The notes below the pieces were generated by a model, which saw nothing but the letters and a program-made list of their open reading frames with translations, was not told the origin of the DNA and ran no database searches. Source: Poteriospumella lacustris (lineage: Eukaryota > Sar > Chrysophyceae > Chromulinales > Dinobryaceae). From it: a DNA stretch of 47,336 bases. This document shows, one piece after another, positions 30,691 to 42,014 of the stretch (positions within the stretch are counted from its first letter, which is position 1; the number at the start of each line of letters is the position of its first letter). The DNA is taken from positions 1 to 47,336 of the forward strand of contig SMOI01000230.1 of the NCBI GenBank assembly GCA_008000375.1, written 5' to 3'. A program made the position numbers and the translations under genes.

Positions 30691-32269
30691 TTAATCATCG
30701 TCTTCGTCGTCCTCATCCTCGGCCATCATCTTCGCGCGCATGGCCATCAAGACTTTGTATTCGTTGTAATGACCGGCACGTTTGTTGCGGAACTGTTGCT
30801 TGTCACCCGATCCGGCGGCCAACCCATCCTCCCCCGGTGGATCCTGTGCATCGTGGGACGGTGCTGGTTGCATTTCCTCGGAGATACGACGGTGCAACGT
30901 CGTCGATGATGACTTCTTCTCACTGTCTACGCCGCCCTCGTCCTCGTCGTCATCGTCGCCCAACAAATCACGATCGTGCCCGCCGCCCATCGACGCATTG
31001 ATCCCCGCAAACAACGCGGAATGCTGGGTGGTATGGTAACCCTCTGGGTTCGAATACCGAAAATAAGCATTGTTCCCACCGGTAGAAACGACAGAGGCAT
31101 ACGTGGGGGTCGTCGCATTGAGCAGACCCGACGAAGGGGTCATACCCACCACTGCCGCCGCCGCCGTCGAAGACGACGACGACGAAGAGGGGAACGCTAC
31201 ACCCACCGTAGGGGTATCTGGGCTACTGGTGTCTAGGTGCACCGTCGTCGGTAACTGTGTGCGTATATGTACATGTTTGTGTGGCTTCGGTCCCAATTGC
31301 ATATGCTGCAATTGCTGCTGTTGCTGTTGTTGTTGCAACTGCAATTGCAGTTGTAGCTCCTGGGACGACGAGCGTTTCATCGAGAGTTTCGTGGGGGATG
31401 CACCCGTCGCCAGCATCAACGAGGAGGATTTCAAGGCGGGGCGAACGGGTTTGCCACCATGAGCAGGAGGCAATGGTGGTGGTGGTGGTGGGTGAGCTAC
31501 CAACAACGTCGATCCATGGGCCGTTGGGGAGGAGACCAACTCACCGAAGTCCGTCGTCGGCGGGTCAAAGCCCAGGTGGTCGTCGTCATCGTCGTGTCCA
31601 TCACCTTCGTCGCCAACCGTATTGTCATCATAACTGATGGCTGTGAGCGAAGGAAAAGGATATGCCTGCATCGGAGGAGGTGGGGGTACCTCTGGACCAT
31701 CGTCACACACCATCATCGTCGCTTGGGCATCCGCACTTGATAATTGTTGTTGCTGTTGCTGCAGTTGTTGCTGTTCTTGCAGGTGTTTCTCATAGGTCAA
31801 TTTCGCATGAACCGCTTCCCATTGATACAACACGGAATGTTGGGCGTATTTGTGAGCCAAATGGGAGGCAGCTTGACTGTTGTTGGCGGTGTTGGTCACC
31901 GTATCTGGATCGGGGTTGGCTTGATCAAAGCTACCTGCCGAAACTTTCCGTCGTCGTGTCAAATGTTCCCCATCGGAGGAGCCACTTTCAGCTTCAGACT
32001 GATCACTCTCTGATCCATATCTGAAGGGCGTGGGTGCTTCATCGATTTTTTGCCTGCAGATCATCACCATCAGTTAATATCGATGCTTTAGCGAATGAGA
32101 AGAAAGTCTCTTACCTTGAGCCTCGTTCCTTGTCATGTTCGGCAATCGTCACTTCATCCCATTTGATACTAATCTTTTGTTTCTTTTTCTCCGGCTGATG
32201 CGAAGATTGCATCCGATGCTGCAAGGATGGCTTGATGAAGATACTTTTCTTCTCAATGGGCTCCATCAT
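30691..32269 (-). CDS. Protein phosphatase 1 inhibitor-2 (IPP-2/Glc8) homologue, 505 aa
   Basis: Exon 1 is 32269-32115 and exon 2 is 32053-30691, 61-bp intron. All three conserved elements of inhibitor-2 are present: KKSIFIKPS (residues 7-15, equivalent to the KGILK docking segment), IKWDEVTIAEHDKERGSRQKIDEAPTPF across the splice junction, where Thr60 matches the GSK3-phosphorylated Thr of the family, and the PP1 active-site helix HYNE at about 480-483 in FRNKRAGHYNEYKVL. It binds the PP1 catalytic subunit and regulates its activity. Typical family members are about 200 aa; here about 390 residues of poly-Gln, Ser, Asp and Pro low complexity are inserted between the second and third elements. 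The first of two adjacent ATGs was taken as start. Confidence 0.88.
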
Positions 32270-32995
32270 GCTGGTTGAAATTGAGAAGCCTATTGATATT
32301 GAAGATCAAAGTTCAATTTCGCCCAAGAAAGATAACGTAAGGCCGCTTCGGTTATTCTTCGTCTCGGCGATTGCTGCGGAGGCGGACAAATCGAGCGCAC
32401 AATGAGGACGCGCACCAACCGACGAAGATGAAGGTGAAGCCTTGAGTGTGAGCTCTCTCATAAACACCCAATGGTTGTGTACAAACAAATGAACTTCTTG
32501 ACTATAGTAATCGTTTTGCATCGTCACACTTTGTACAATATGTAGTTTGCAAAGCAAATGCTTGTTGGTGACTCGAAAGCGTGTAAGTGGGCCTCACAAA
32601 GTGAAATAGCTTCAGAAATCTGCAGTAGACATTGGGTTACACTTTGACAACTTTACTTATGCGTGAGGAATACATATCATTGCTGATCTTCTGTTTTGTT
32701 TTCAAACTCGTTTTAATTGTACATTGTGTTCACTGCAAAATATGTTTATGTCCTCCAAACAAGTGCCATCTCGTACATGGACACACACTCCTTGGTCGTC
32801 TCACTGTGCTAGCAGCGGGGGGTGGTGTGTGAGAGACTAAGGCACATCAAAACTGAAAAAAGGAGCTGTTTTGCTTTTTCAAGCACCGTGCACGACGAGG
32901 ACGTGTTGTTCGTTTGTGTTCGTTGGCCTCTGCTGCGGTAGCAGTTCAAGCTTATGCTCCTGCAGAATCATTTTCATAGACAGAGATAGGAAGCC
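32270..32995. promoter_or_regulatory. Divergent intergenic region
   Basis: 726 bp between the start codons of the PP1 inhibitor (minus) and the ARM-like gene (plus), so it must contain both promoters. Frames such as 32306-32557 on minus lack a domain. No clear promoter element is visible. Confidence 0.4.
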
Positions 32996-35900
32996 ATGCC
33001 ATTGTCGTGGCAAAATCTAGTAGGCCTGGGCGAAGGCGAAGATGTCGAAGAATTCCTTTGGAATGCCGACATCGGCAGTGTGATTTTCACGATGGATGCG
33101 ACCATATTGAAAAATGCCTTGTTTGGTTGCATCGCGAAGTTCGAAAAGTTTCCAGATATTCAGAGCAGGTAATTTGTTGTATTGGCGTTGTTTCTTTAGA
33201 GTCTGTCGCATCAGTATCCTCATTATTGCGTGTGTGAATGGTAGGTGTTTCCAAATGTTGCAAGAATGCCACCTCTTGGCACCTCCTGGAATCATCAACG
33301 AAGAACTCACTGCCCGATACGATGCCATTTTGCGGCAATTATCTTCATGGGTAACGAAAGTAGATGTGGTGCTTCACGGATTGGAACTTCTATCGATGTT
33401 AGCGGACAAGGAGATCATGAAGAAACGAGCGGTGAAGATGGACACCGACGAAGAATTGATTCCCATTTGCATTCGAATCGCCACCGTGCACAACTCTTCG
33501 AAGCCTGTTCAACGTGCGGCATTGCAATTGTTTGAAGCGATCATTGAAAACGCTCAACCGAAGTCGTTGCCGTTGATTGCCGATCGGATATTTCGCATGA
33601 TTTTGGACAACCTCTTGCTCCACGCCGATGATAACTCGGTGGTCTTTTCCGCCTTTTGCATTCTCCTTCGCCTTGCAGCGGATGCCAAAGCTTTGATCTT
33701 GCCCTATACCGATCAGTTGATAAACATCTGTATCGAAGATACCATCGTTCGTCGATCCTCACCAGAAATTGCAGCCAAAGGCGTCGCCTTCTTAGCCTAT
33801 TTAACCGAAGACCGTGAAGCCTTTTTCACCATTGCGCGGCATCCAAATGGCTTTCAATTGTTCATTGATGGATTGGATATGATGCGTGCGGCCCATTTGC
33901 CGCAAGTGATCACGTTGTTTGAACTGTTGTTGCGTGTCTTGGAGGACTACGACATCGCCTTGGAAGCCTTCCAACATCTGCCCGTCTTACCCAATGGGGA
34001 GAGTATGAATCCTGTCGAATTCGCGCAACAGTTCCAAGCCCAATTGAAGGAAAAATTCGAGAAATTCTGCACGTACACGACGGAATTGGGCAACACCCCC
34101 GACGAAGAAGAACAACTGAAAGTGTTGTTCTTCTTGTATTCGCAAGTCGATGAATTGTTGTTGGAAATGATGCGTCCGGAAGAAGATGCGGAGGCGGCGT
34201 TGGATGACATGAAAAGTCAATCGACGCGAAGGTCGTTGTCGACGGTGAATGAAGATGATCGAGAAAACGACCCCGATTCACGTCATGGCACTGGTGCCGG
34301 CAGTGGTAGTCGAAGGGGCATCCTGGGCTTGCGCTCGTCGTCGAATGAAAGTAACTCGTCCCAACCGGAGAAAATCGTCACGGTGGTTGCCGAGAATGTC
34401 ACCCCGGGGTATCCTGTTGTCCCCAGTAGCAACAGTAGCACCGCTAGTAGCCAGAAGAAGAACAACCACAAGGAAAAGGACCTGTCGTTGTCCGAAAAGA
34501 AGAACGTTCTCCTCGAACAAGTCAGAGTGCACGATGAATCCGCGTTGGACAAAGAAGTACGACGTAAACACCGCCAAGAACATGCGGAAATGGAACTGTT
34601 GCAACAAGAACTGAACCCCCACCACTCGGACGACGAGGACCAGGACCACGAGAATCGACGTCAAGATTCCCAGGATTACGTCGATATGATGGACATCTAC
34701 GAATCACGGGCGGAAGAAACCACCGTGTTCTCAGAGTCGAATATCCATCGTCAAGATTTGTCCTCGTCGCAGGGGGATGCGTCCTTCGCCTCCAGTGCGA
34801 AAATGCAGGCGATTGCTCGTTCGTTTTCGGCAGAATCCGCCGTCAGTACCCACGATATCAACGGTTTGCGACCGGAAGCGGCCGTGGGCGAGGACCTTCG
34901 AGTGGAACCTCGGCAAAACGAGGAGGAAGAAGAAGTCGCCGTGCCTAGCTCAGGCTTGTCGGCGAAAGAACTGGTCCAATTGTCGAAGGAACTGAACATG
35001 AAGGAATTGATGCGTCAACAACAAGAGCATTACTTGCAAGATGCCGAACAACAGGCCGCCTTGCGGGCACAATACGAACAAGAACATGTCCAACAATTCG
35101 GGTACGTTGATTTCGTCGTTTGCTTTTGCCTTTACAATGCGTTTGATGGTCTAACTGATTGGCTCCCTCATTGCCCTGGTCTCCTTGTAGACATCGACCC
35201 AATACCAGTGAGTACGATGGCCCCACGTCCCATCAACCGAAACCTCAGGGGCATGGGGATGGTCTCCTAGACCCCGGCGATTATCAGTCGGTGAGCACCA
35301 GTCACAACTCTCATCCTACGGCCGATGACGATGATACGACGCTGTCGTCTGCGGGTGGCGGTGTCGGTCCTACGCCAGGAGGAGGTGTGCCGTTGGGCTC
35401 CCAGGGCCCTCGCCATTCCTTCTTGGCCGCAACGTTCTCGTTTCTGAATGCACAAAAGCCCAATCCGTTGTCGCACCCCAACAGCAGCAGCAACGCCATG
35501 ACCCAGCAGCCCATGGGACTGACGTCCGCTCCATCCCATATGAGTGCCACCGGAGGAGGAGCCGGAGCCGGTGCAGCCGCCAAGGGAGGCAAGGTGACCA
35601 TTCCAGCGGGTAAAATGCTCGTGAAAATCACGTATTTGGAAGAACTGGTACGTCCGCTCTAGCTCCCCTCTCTCACCGCCCCACCCCCACCTGTTTGCTG
35701 ACTTGCCGTCCGTTTCATACAGCAAGAATCCTTGAAATTGGCCAATGTACATACCCGTCAAGCCATCCAACGGTCCGAAATGATGCACACGCTGTTTCGT
35801 GATGCCGCTACGAAAATCGAAGAATTGCTGCTGGAAAACGACCGATTGTCGACGAAGTTGCGTACCTGGCAACAACAGGCCTTGCAAAAGGAACAAGACA

Positions 35901-36943
35901 ACCATCGCTTGAATCTGTTGCACAAACAAGCGAATCAAGACGTTCAATCGTTGCGCGCCCAGTTGTTTGCCTATGGCATTATGCCCTGCGCCGGCCATGC
36001 GACGACGTCCTCGAACAACCCCACTATCAGTAATACGCCTGGAACCGCTCCCGGAGCAACAGTGGCAGCGTCTACCGGCTCCTCCGCGATGATGATGGCC
36101 ACGCCTCCACCGGCCAACAATGGTCCACGTACGAGCATCATGAGTTCGAACGGAAGTGTCTCCGTCGCTTCGACGATGACCGCCGCGACGAATGCGACGG
36201 GCGCGACGAAGAAAAGCAAAACGCCCAAGACGACGACCGGCGTGACCAAAGAAAAAGTGAAAAAGATCTTTCGCTCGCCGATTCAAGCGGCATTGCATTT
36301 ACCTGCGGCGCAGAAGCCACGTTGGACATCGACGTTGGGTACGAAGGACCACAAGGGAGCAGCATCGTCGTCGGCAACGGCGGTGTTGCCAGTGGCGACG
36401 GTGGAAGCCACCTTAGCTGCTGGATCCACGACACCTGCATCGCTTCCGGCCCAATCGAACAACAGTCCGGCACCAATGGCGATGCGTCCACCGCTGATGC
36501 ATGCCGCGTCAACGAATATGATGATGACCAGTCCGATGACCGCGCCGTACGCGTATCCGCCGTATCCCCTGCCACCGTACGCGGCGATGAATTCTCCGCC
36601 ACCTCCCACGTCAACTGCTGCTGGTGGTGGCGGTGGGGGCAAAGATGCCGCCCGGGCTGCACCATCGCCCGCGAATGGACCACCACCGAGTGCTATGGGT
36701 GGCCCCGGATCACCCATGATGATGATGGGGATGCCCGGAGCGCCCGGTATGATGCACTACGCACCGTCGTTCTACCCGTACGGGCCGTACATGGCCCCCA
36801 TGGCGTCGATGTCGATGTACAACAACCCCATGATGATGTCGCCCCCAGGACAACCCCCGACACCGTACCCGGGGCCCCCTCCACAACCGCAACCACAATC
36901 CATGCGCTCCCCCGACGATCCATCGAACAAGGTACGCCGATGA
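32996..36943 (+). CDS. ARM/HEAT-like helical repeat protein with coiled coils, about 1235 aa
   Basis: Exons 32996-33168, 33245-35101, 35191-35647 and 35723-36943; introns of 76, 89 and 75 bp. The join at 33168/33245 restores a continuous helix (FPDIQSR then CFQMLQECHLL), which sets the start at 32996. Residues about 1-390 are all-alpha with repeated hydrophobic helices (VQRAALQLFEAIIE, VVFSAFCILLRLAADAK), typical of ARM/HEAT solenoids. Then come a Ser/Asp-rich linker, a coiled coil at about 630-676 (LSKELNMKELMRQQQEHYL), a second at about 830-920 (TKIEELLLENDRLSTKLRTW), and a Pro/Met/Ala-rich tail. I do not recognise an orthologue; it may be a scaffold or proteasome-type solenoid protein, but that is speculation. 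The 3-prime end is uncertain: the last GT (36932) could splice onward. Confidence 0.75.
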
Positions 36944-37463
36944 AGCCCTCTCTCTCTCTCTCTTTCTCTCCCATCCCGCCCTCTCCCTGTCTGTTGCAAC
37001 TATTGCTGTGTCCGTGTCTGCTGGCTTGCTTTGCTGCTTCGTGTTTTGTTGTTTCTTGCTTCTTCTCTGGCGATGCGTCGATCCGGTGGTGTCTTCTCTC
37101 CTTCATCATTACGTCTCTCTCGACGCTTGCTATATCTCTTCGTCTGTCTCGTCCCCCCCTGTACGTACACCCCCATTTCTTCGCTCTGTAACGGACCCAA
37201 AGCGCATGTCGTCGCATGCCTGCTTGTTGGTAACGATCTGCTCTACCGCGTGCTGTGTGTTGTTGTGTGTCTTGTGCTTCGTGTCTTCCCCTCTTCTCAT
37301 TCGCTCCCCTTCTCTCCCCCTCTCTCACCCCCTCTCCGTGCTGCATGCTCGTCGTGTCACACCGTATACTCACACCACGCCATGTGCCCCTAAATGACAG
37401 CCGTTTGCCCATCCTGACAGGAGAATCCACGCCGCAAGTAACAACCACAGCGGCGCGGCCGGG
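36944..37463. other. Intergenic pyrimidine-rich gap or long intron
   Basis: Strongly CT-rich with no ORF of note. It contains two good acceptors near its end (AAATGACAG at 37392-37400 and CATCCTGACAG at 37410-37420). Either this is the 3-prime flank of one gene and the leader of the next, or an unusually long intron. Confidence 0.4.
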
Positions 37464-40028
37464 ATGATGCCGACGTGGGATGACGTCGTCAAGGACAAAG
37501 CCAGACAAGCCCTGCAGGGACTGCTACACGGATTGCAGTTTGTGCAAGCGACGTACCACTCGAAATACGAAGAAACCGCCGCGGCCGCTGCTGCCTCACC
37601 CACCGCCGCCGCTGCTGCCGCAGTCGCTGCGGGGAGAGCGAAACGTCCAGCGATCCCCGACGCCACGCAGCTGTTCGCGCTCGCTCTGTCTTGTGAGCAA
37701 CACGCTATGGACGGGGAACAACACGCCGCCAGTGCCACGGCCACGCAACAGGACTGGCACGACGACCCGCAAGTGACGTCGTCGCTGCGCTTGTTCCACG
37801 ACACGTTGACCGCGTTGGCGACCGACGCCGTACACGTCTTCGACGTCATGTTGGAGTCGACTCAACCGGGTGCGCAGAAGACAATGTACGCGAAGCAGAA
37901 GCCCACGGGCACTGCTGGCCCAGTCGCCGGTGAGCCTATCGACTGGAGCCTGCCTCCGCCCTGGACGGTCGGGGTTCCCTCGCGTCGTATCCGTGCCCTG
38001 TGTGAGAAGATGAAGCTCTTCAACCCCGTGTCCCACACGGCGACCGCCACTACCACCGGTGGGCGTCTCTCCTCCACCGCGGCTACCACCACCGGTGCGG
38101 CAGGGGCGGCTCACGATCCAATGTCCTCCGTCGCGTGGTTCAACCGTCTCGTGCAACAGACACAACTGCCCTTCACCCCCACCGCCAATGCCAACGCCAC
38201 CGCAGCAGCAACGTCGACAGCCGCAGCCGTCGCCGGTGGCACCAAACGGTCGTCCACCACCAACGCCACTTCGACAGCGACCACCGCGAGCGTCCCGGTG
38301 ACCTTGACGGGGACCGCGTACATTCTCATGGCCCTGGCGTTGCCTCGTTTCGTACGCAGCTTCCAACGCAACGAATTCGTCATCGTCGGGTGGGCATCGT
38401 CCTCGCACGAGGAAACCGATGGCCACGATGCCGCCGCCGCCGCTGCCGAAGGAGACGAGGACGAGGACGAAGAAGCGAAGGAGGACGGTCCCCGTACGCT
38501 CATTCTGAAAGAACTGGAGCTACTCGTGCATTTCGCGAGTAAACTGCACCAGCTGGTGACGACGTGGCTGCAGGAGTACGAGGCCGCGGTCAACCGCATG
38601 TCCGACATGGGCGAGGCGCCGTTGTTGCCCGAGCCGTCGTTGACGGCGATGGATCTGGACGCTGTCGTTGACGTCTTCACGCGTGATCGACGGGTCCTGG
38701 CGACGTTGTTTGAGCTGTACGCGCAATCGACGCGAGTGGCGCCGGTGCCGCGGCCACCGGACGTGGCCCCCGAAGAGAACCTCTCGTTACGCGGTCCCTC
38801 CGTCCGCGGCGGAGGAGGAGGCGTTCGAGGCGGTCACGGCGGTGGCGGCAGTGTCAGCGTCCGGGGCGGCGGCAGTGTGGCAGGATCGGCTCTACCGCCA
38901 CCCGCGACGTTGTTGGACGAAGTGTCGGTGCTACGCGACGAAGACGACGACGAGGACGATGATCATCGTGGTGCCGCCGCCGCCGCCACCGCTGCAGCGG
39001 CAGGTGCTGCTGCCGCCGGTGACGGTGATGTGGCGGCGGGAGAGACCATCGTCACGGCCGACGAGAGCATCGCTCGGCCCCTGCGGCGGTTGTCGTTGCT
39101 CGCCAGTGCACAGCCGCCACCTCCCCCGCCGCCTGTGTCATCGTCGTCGTCGTCGTCGGTGGTCCTCCCGACGGCTGCGCGTCGTCCAGCGCCTGCGCCC
39201 GCGCCCGTGGTCAGTTCTTCCACCGCCAGTGTCACGACCGCGACACGCGCCGTGGCCCGTCGGGCCGCCGGGGTCGTCGCGGTGAACCGCAACGTGACGA
39301 GCAAGTTCTGGGACTTCCACGATCTGATGCGGTTCTGCCGCGAGTTCGACGTCGTGCCGCATCTGATCTCGCGGCGACAGCTGCAGCTCATCGTCAACAG
39401 CGTCGTCGCCCCGTCTACGCCCACGGCCAGCAGTGGTCGTGGCGGGGATGCCAGCGCGGCAGCGGTAGCCGCGGCGATCGACAGCGACGATGAATACAGC
39501 GACCTGGACGATGGCGACGACGACGACAACGACGAGGGCGGCTACGGTCACGGTCACGGTGGCGGTGGAGGTGCCGCGTGGTCGAGTCGCGCGTATGTGA
39601 CGGCGAGCCTCTCGTTCGCGCAGGTACTCGACGTGCTCTGGTTGGTCGCCCTGCGCTCGCCGCATTTGCAAGTGGCGCGGTCCATTCTCCAGCAGCATCA
39701 ACAGCAACAGCAGCAGCAGCAGCAGTGGCTCTACTGGCAGCAAACGGCGTACGGGTCGACGTCCGCGGCAGCAGCGACGCCGGCGCCGTTGTTGTCGATG
39801 GCGGCGATTCGCGTCGTGTCGTTGCTTCGCTTCATGAATCTGTCGAAGGGACGCGAGGTCGTCGTGCGTCGGTTCAAACATCTCTTTGCGCCGCCGTCGT
39901 CGATCGTGGTGACGACGCCGACGTGGAACAGCAACCGCGACTACGATGCCTCCGTCGCCTCATTGCGGTTCGTGGCGAAGTTTCCGGCGCGTTCCACGCC
40001 GCCGCAGCCGCCGCAGGGGAAGCAGTGA
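37464..40028 (+). CDS. Uncharacterised low-complexity-rich protein, 854 aa
   Basis: A single open frame from ATG 37464 to TGA; the frame is open upstream to 37398 after a TGA at 37395. Ordered parts are an N-terminal helical region (VKDKARQALQGLLHGLQFVQ, residues about 8-30), further helical pieces at 275-420 (including PRTLILKELELLVHFASKL) and a C-terminal part at 613-810. The latter reads like an EF-hand-type helix pair (KFWDFHDLMRFCREFDVVPH then LSFAQVLDVLWLVALRS) without an obvious calcium loop, and resembles segments seen in cilium-associated proteins; this is only a resemblance. Between them are Ala, Thr, Gly and acidic runs and a poly-Gln stretch near 39700. GC content is very high. 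Family unknown. Confidence 0.7.
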   Translation: MMPTWDDVVKDKARQALQGLLHGLQFVQATYHSKYEETAAAAAASPTAAAAAAVAAGRAKRPAIPDATQLFALALSCEQHAMDGEQHAASATATQQDWHDDPQVTSSLRLFHDTLTALATDAVHVFDVMLESTQPGAQKTMYAKQKPTGTAGPVAGEPIDWSLPPPWTVGVPSRRIRALCEKMKLFNPVSHTATATTTGGRLSSTAATTTGAAGAAHDPMSSVAWFNRLVQQTQLPFTPTANANATAAATSTAAAVAGGTKRSSTTNATSTATTASVPVTLTGTAYILMALALPRFVRSFQRNEFVIVGWASSSHEETDGHDAAAAAAEGDEDEDEEAKEDGPRTLILKELELLVHFASKLHQLVTTWLQEYEAAVNRMSDMGEAPLLPEPSLTAMDLDAVVDVFTRDRRVLATLFELYAQSTRVAPVPRPPDVAPEENLSLRGPSVRGGGGGVRGGHGGGGSVSVRGGGSVAGSALPPPATLLDEVSVLRDEDDDEDDDHRGAAAAATAAAAGAAAAGDGDVAAGETIVTADESIARPLRRLSLLASAQPPPPPPPVSSSSSSSVVLPTAARRPAPAPAPVVSSSTASVTTATRAVARRAAGVVAVNRNVTSKFWDFHDLMRFCREFDVVPHLISRRQLQLIVNSVVAPSTPTASSGRGGDASAAAVAAAIDSDDEYSDLDDGDDDDNDEGGYGHGHGGGGGAAWSSRAYVTASLSFAQVLDVLWLVALRSPHLQVARSILQQHQQQQQQQQQWLYWQQTAYGSTSAAAATPAPLLSMAAIRVVSLLRFMNLSKGREVVVRRFKHLFAPPSSIVVTTPTWNSNRDYDASVASLRFVAKFPARSTPPQPPQGKQ

Positions 40029-40670
40029 AGCGTCGTCAGTGCCCTGCTCTGCTCTGCTGTGCGATATTAGTCGTGTTACTTGATTGTCTCCCTCACCTCT
40101 GCTGTTCTCCCTCGTCAGTTCTTCGTCACGCGTGGGTGTCGTGCCTCTGTGCGTCGTGTCCGTTGCGCCCTAAAACATCCAGCCTCTCCCCCTCCCCCAC
40201 ACCGTCACCCCATCGGGGGTTGTTGTCTGTAGCGACAACGACACTGACGGCGGCGATAAGAAGAGAGGGGTGGGGGGGGGGGTGGGTAGCGGCGTCTTTG
40301 TTTTCCTCTGTTTGTTTGTTTTGCATGTGTGTCGTTTGTAGTCGCTGTAGTTACTGTACGTTGAACGTTGGCTGTTTGTGCCTGTCATGTGGTGCCAGTG
40401 TTGTGCGTGTGCAAAACGAGGGACCTTCCTCTCTCTTTGTCTGTTTCTTTGTCGTTCTCTCTCGCTCGTAAATCTAACGTGAATCGCGACGGTTGTTGTT
40501 GGAGGTGGGTCTTTCGCTCTTGTGGATGGACACTGCAGAATATTTTATACGCCACCGCCGTTGAACCTCTCGTTGGAGGTGATGATAATACAGTGCGATC
40601 GTCGATGTCGCAAGGGGCGATTGCACCGAGGCGATGGAGGGTACACTGCGCGGCGACTGACTCCTGTGTG
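40029..40670. other. Intergenic between convergent genes
   Basis: 3-prime flanks of the 854-aa gene and the broken kinase-like gene. It contains a long G run near 40270, T/C-rich stretches and no supported ORF. Confidence 0.5.
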
Positions 40671-41912
40671 TTACAAATTGGCCAGAGCTTTCTTGACGGT
40701 GGCCGTGGTGAACGACTTCGACAACAGGTGATCGCGAAGTGCGGTGAGTGCGACCGACGAGGTGGTGGCGGTGTTGTCACACAGCAGCATGCCCACTTGG
40801 TACAGGTCGAACTCGGGGCCCCATGGCTTGGACGGGTCTAGAACGAACCGCCTCTTCATCGTGGTCGCCGATCGCATGGCCCGGAGATCGTGCTCGTCGC
40901 GGTGGCAGGCATACTCGCTGTCGATCAGGTACCATGCACCGAAAACGTCGATGATGTTGGTCCAGCGCACATCGCAGTGGTAGTATCCCAGCGCGTGCAG
41001 ATGGAACAGGCACTCACACACGTGCTGGATGGCGGTGACCAGCTCGTCCACGGAGTCCGGTTGGCGCACCACACCCACAGGGACCAGACGGATCCGTTTC
41101 TGGTCATCGTTGAACGCACCGAACACAGGATCGACGCAAGTGTGCTCCAGGTGCGGGACGTCGGCGGTGGCGTTGTAGAACTAACGCATACGGTCGAACT
41201 CGCGGCGATGGTAGAACTCCACCTCCGCGAAGTTCGCATCCAGACGGAGGCGCTTGTTGTTCCTCTCGTGCCACTTGTCGAAGCGGAGGCTCCTGAAAAC
41301 CCACCGGTGCTCCACGAACATCTTCAACGTTCGGGCGATGTTCACCGCCGCGACCACGCACCACCATCGGTCCACGATGTCGTTCAAATGCGCGGAGAAT
41401 ACTCGGACCATGGTGTTGTCCTGGTGGAGCGTGTAGATCTCCAACTGATCTGGAGTGACAGCGATGCCGAAGATGAAAGGTAGGCGAGCGTAGTGCGGCA
41501 GCCAGCGAGCCTTGCGCGCGAGGTCGTCGATGGCCTCCTGCAAGTTGTCCTCGTTCTCTTCGATCTGGACGAGCGATACTCCTTCATACTGATCCGTGCG
41601 GTCCGATCTGGTCATGAAAACAGTGGAGTCTTCGCGCTTGTTCCGGCTGAACTTGCCGAGGTTGGCGAGTTTCTGGTACACGCTGAACAGGGCGTCATTC
41701 CGCGAAATCGCTCCCTCTTTCCCGTCACCGACCGTTCCGTCCATCCACAGAAGAATGGCGTTGGTGATGCGTTGGTCGAAGGAGTGGAAGTCCATTTCAG
41801 GTGTCTGGTAGCCGAAATAGTTGTTCATTGGCACAGGAGAGAGCAGAGGTGTCTTCAAGAACTCGCCGCTCAGTTCGAAATCAGGTGCAAATGCCCGAAC
41901 ACTATAAGTCAT
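40671..41912 (-). pseudogene. Kinase-like gene interrupted by an in-frame TAG
   Basis: A minus-strand frame from ATG 41912 (an upstream in-frame ATG lies at 42014) runs to TAG at 41183-41181 and continues in the same frame, still coding, to TAA at 40671. The downstream half has protein-kinase catalytic elements: HALGYYHCDVRWTNII (catalytic Asp and the conserved Asn five residues on) and WYLIDSEYA, the counterpart of DFG with its Asp kept. The upstream half (LPFIFGIAVTPDQLEIYTLHQDN) resembles the region before the kinase core in the divergent kinases of Crinkler-type and fungal FunK1-type proteins. No classical glycine loop is visible. The stop may be a recent nonsense mutation, or the TAG may be a splice acceptor; no good donor of normal intron size was found. 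Family assignment is moderate, disruption is directly seen. Confidence 0.6.
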
Positions 41913-42014
41913 TACTGTCACTGGTGGGTGTATAAGCAACGAGAATGAGGAATGTGTGTCGTATTGAGCGAACAGAAGGCGATGAAAATAAACCGTTCGA
42001 GTTGTATTCGTCAT

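Noticed and set aside
32306-32557. Small minus-strand ORF upstream of the PP1 inhibitor
   Set aside because: No domain. It lies in the leader or promoter region and its frame does not join the inhibitor exons.
2438-41183. Possible reassignment of TAG to an amino acid, since three decayed ORFs are interrupted by TAG
   Set aside because: Thousands of codons of host genes (both phosphatases, the membrane protein, the 854-aa protein) contain no in-frame TAG, and both Harbinger ORFs end with TAG at sensible places. Nonsense mutations or splice acceptors explain the cases better.
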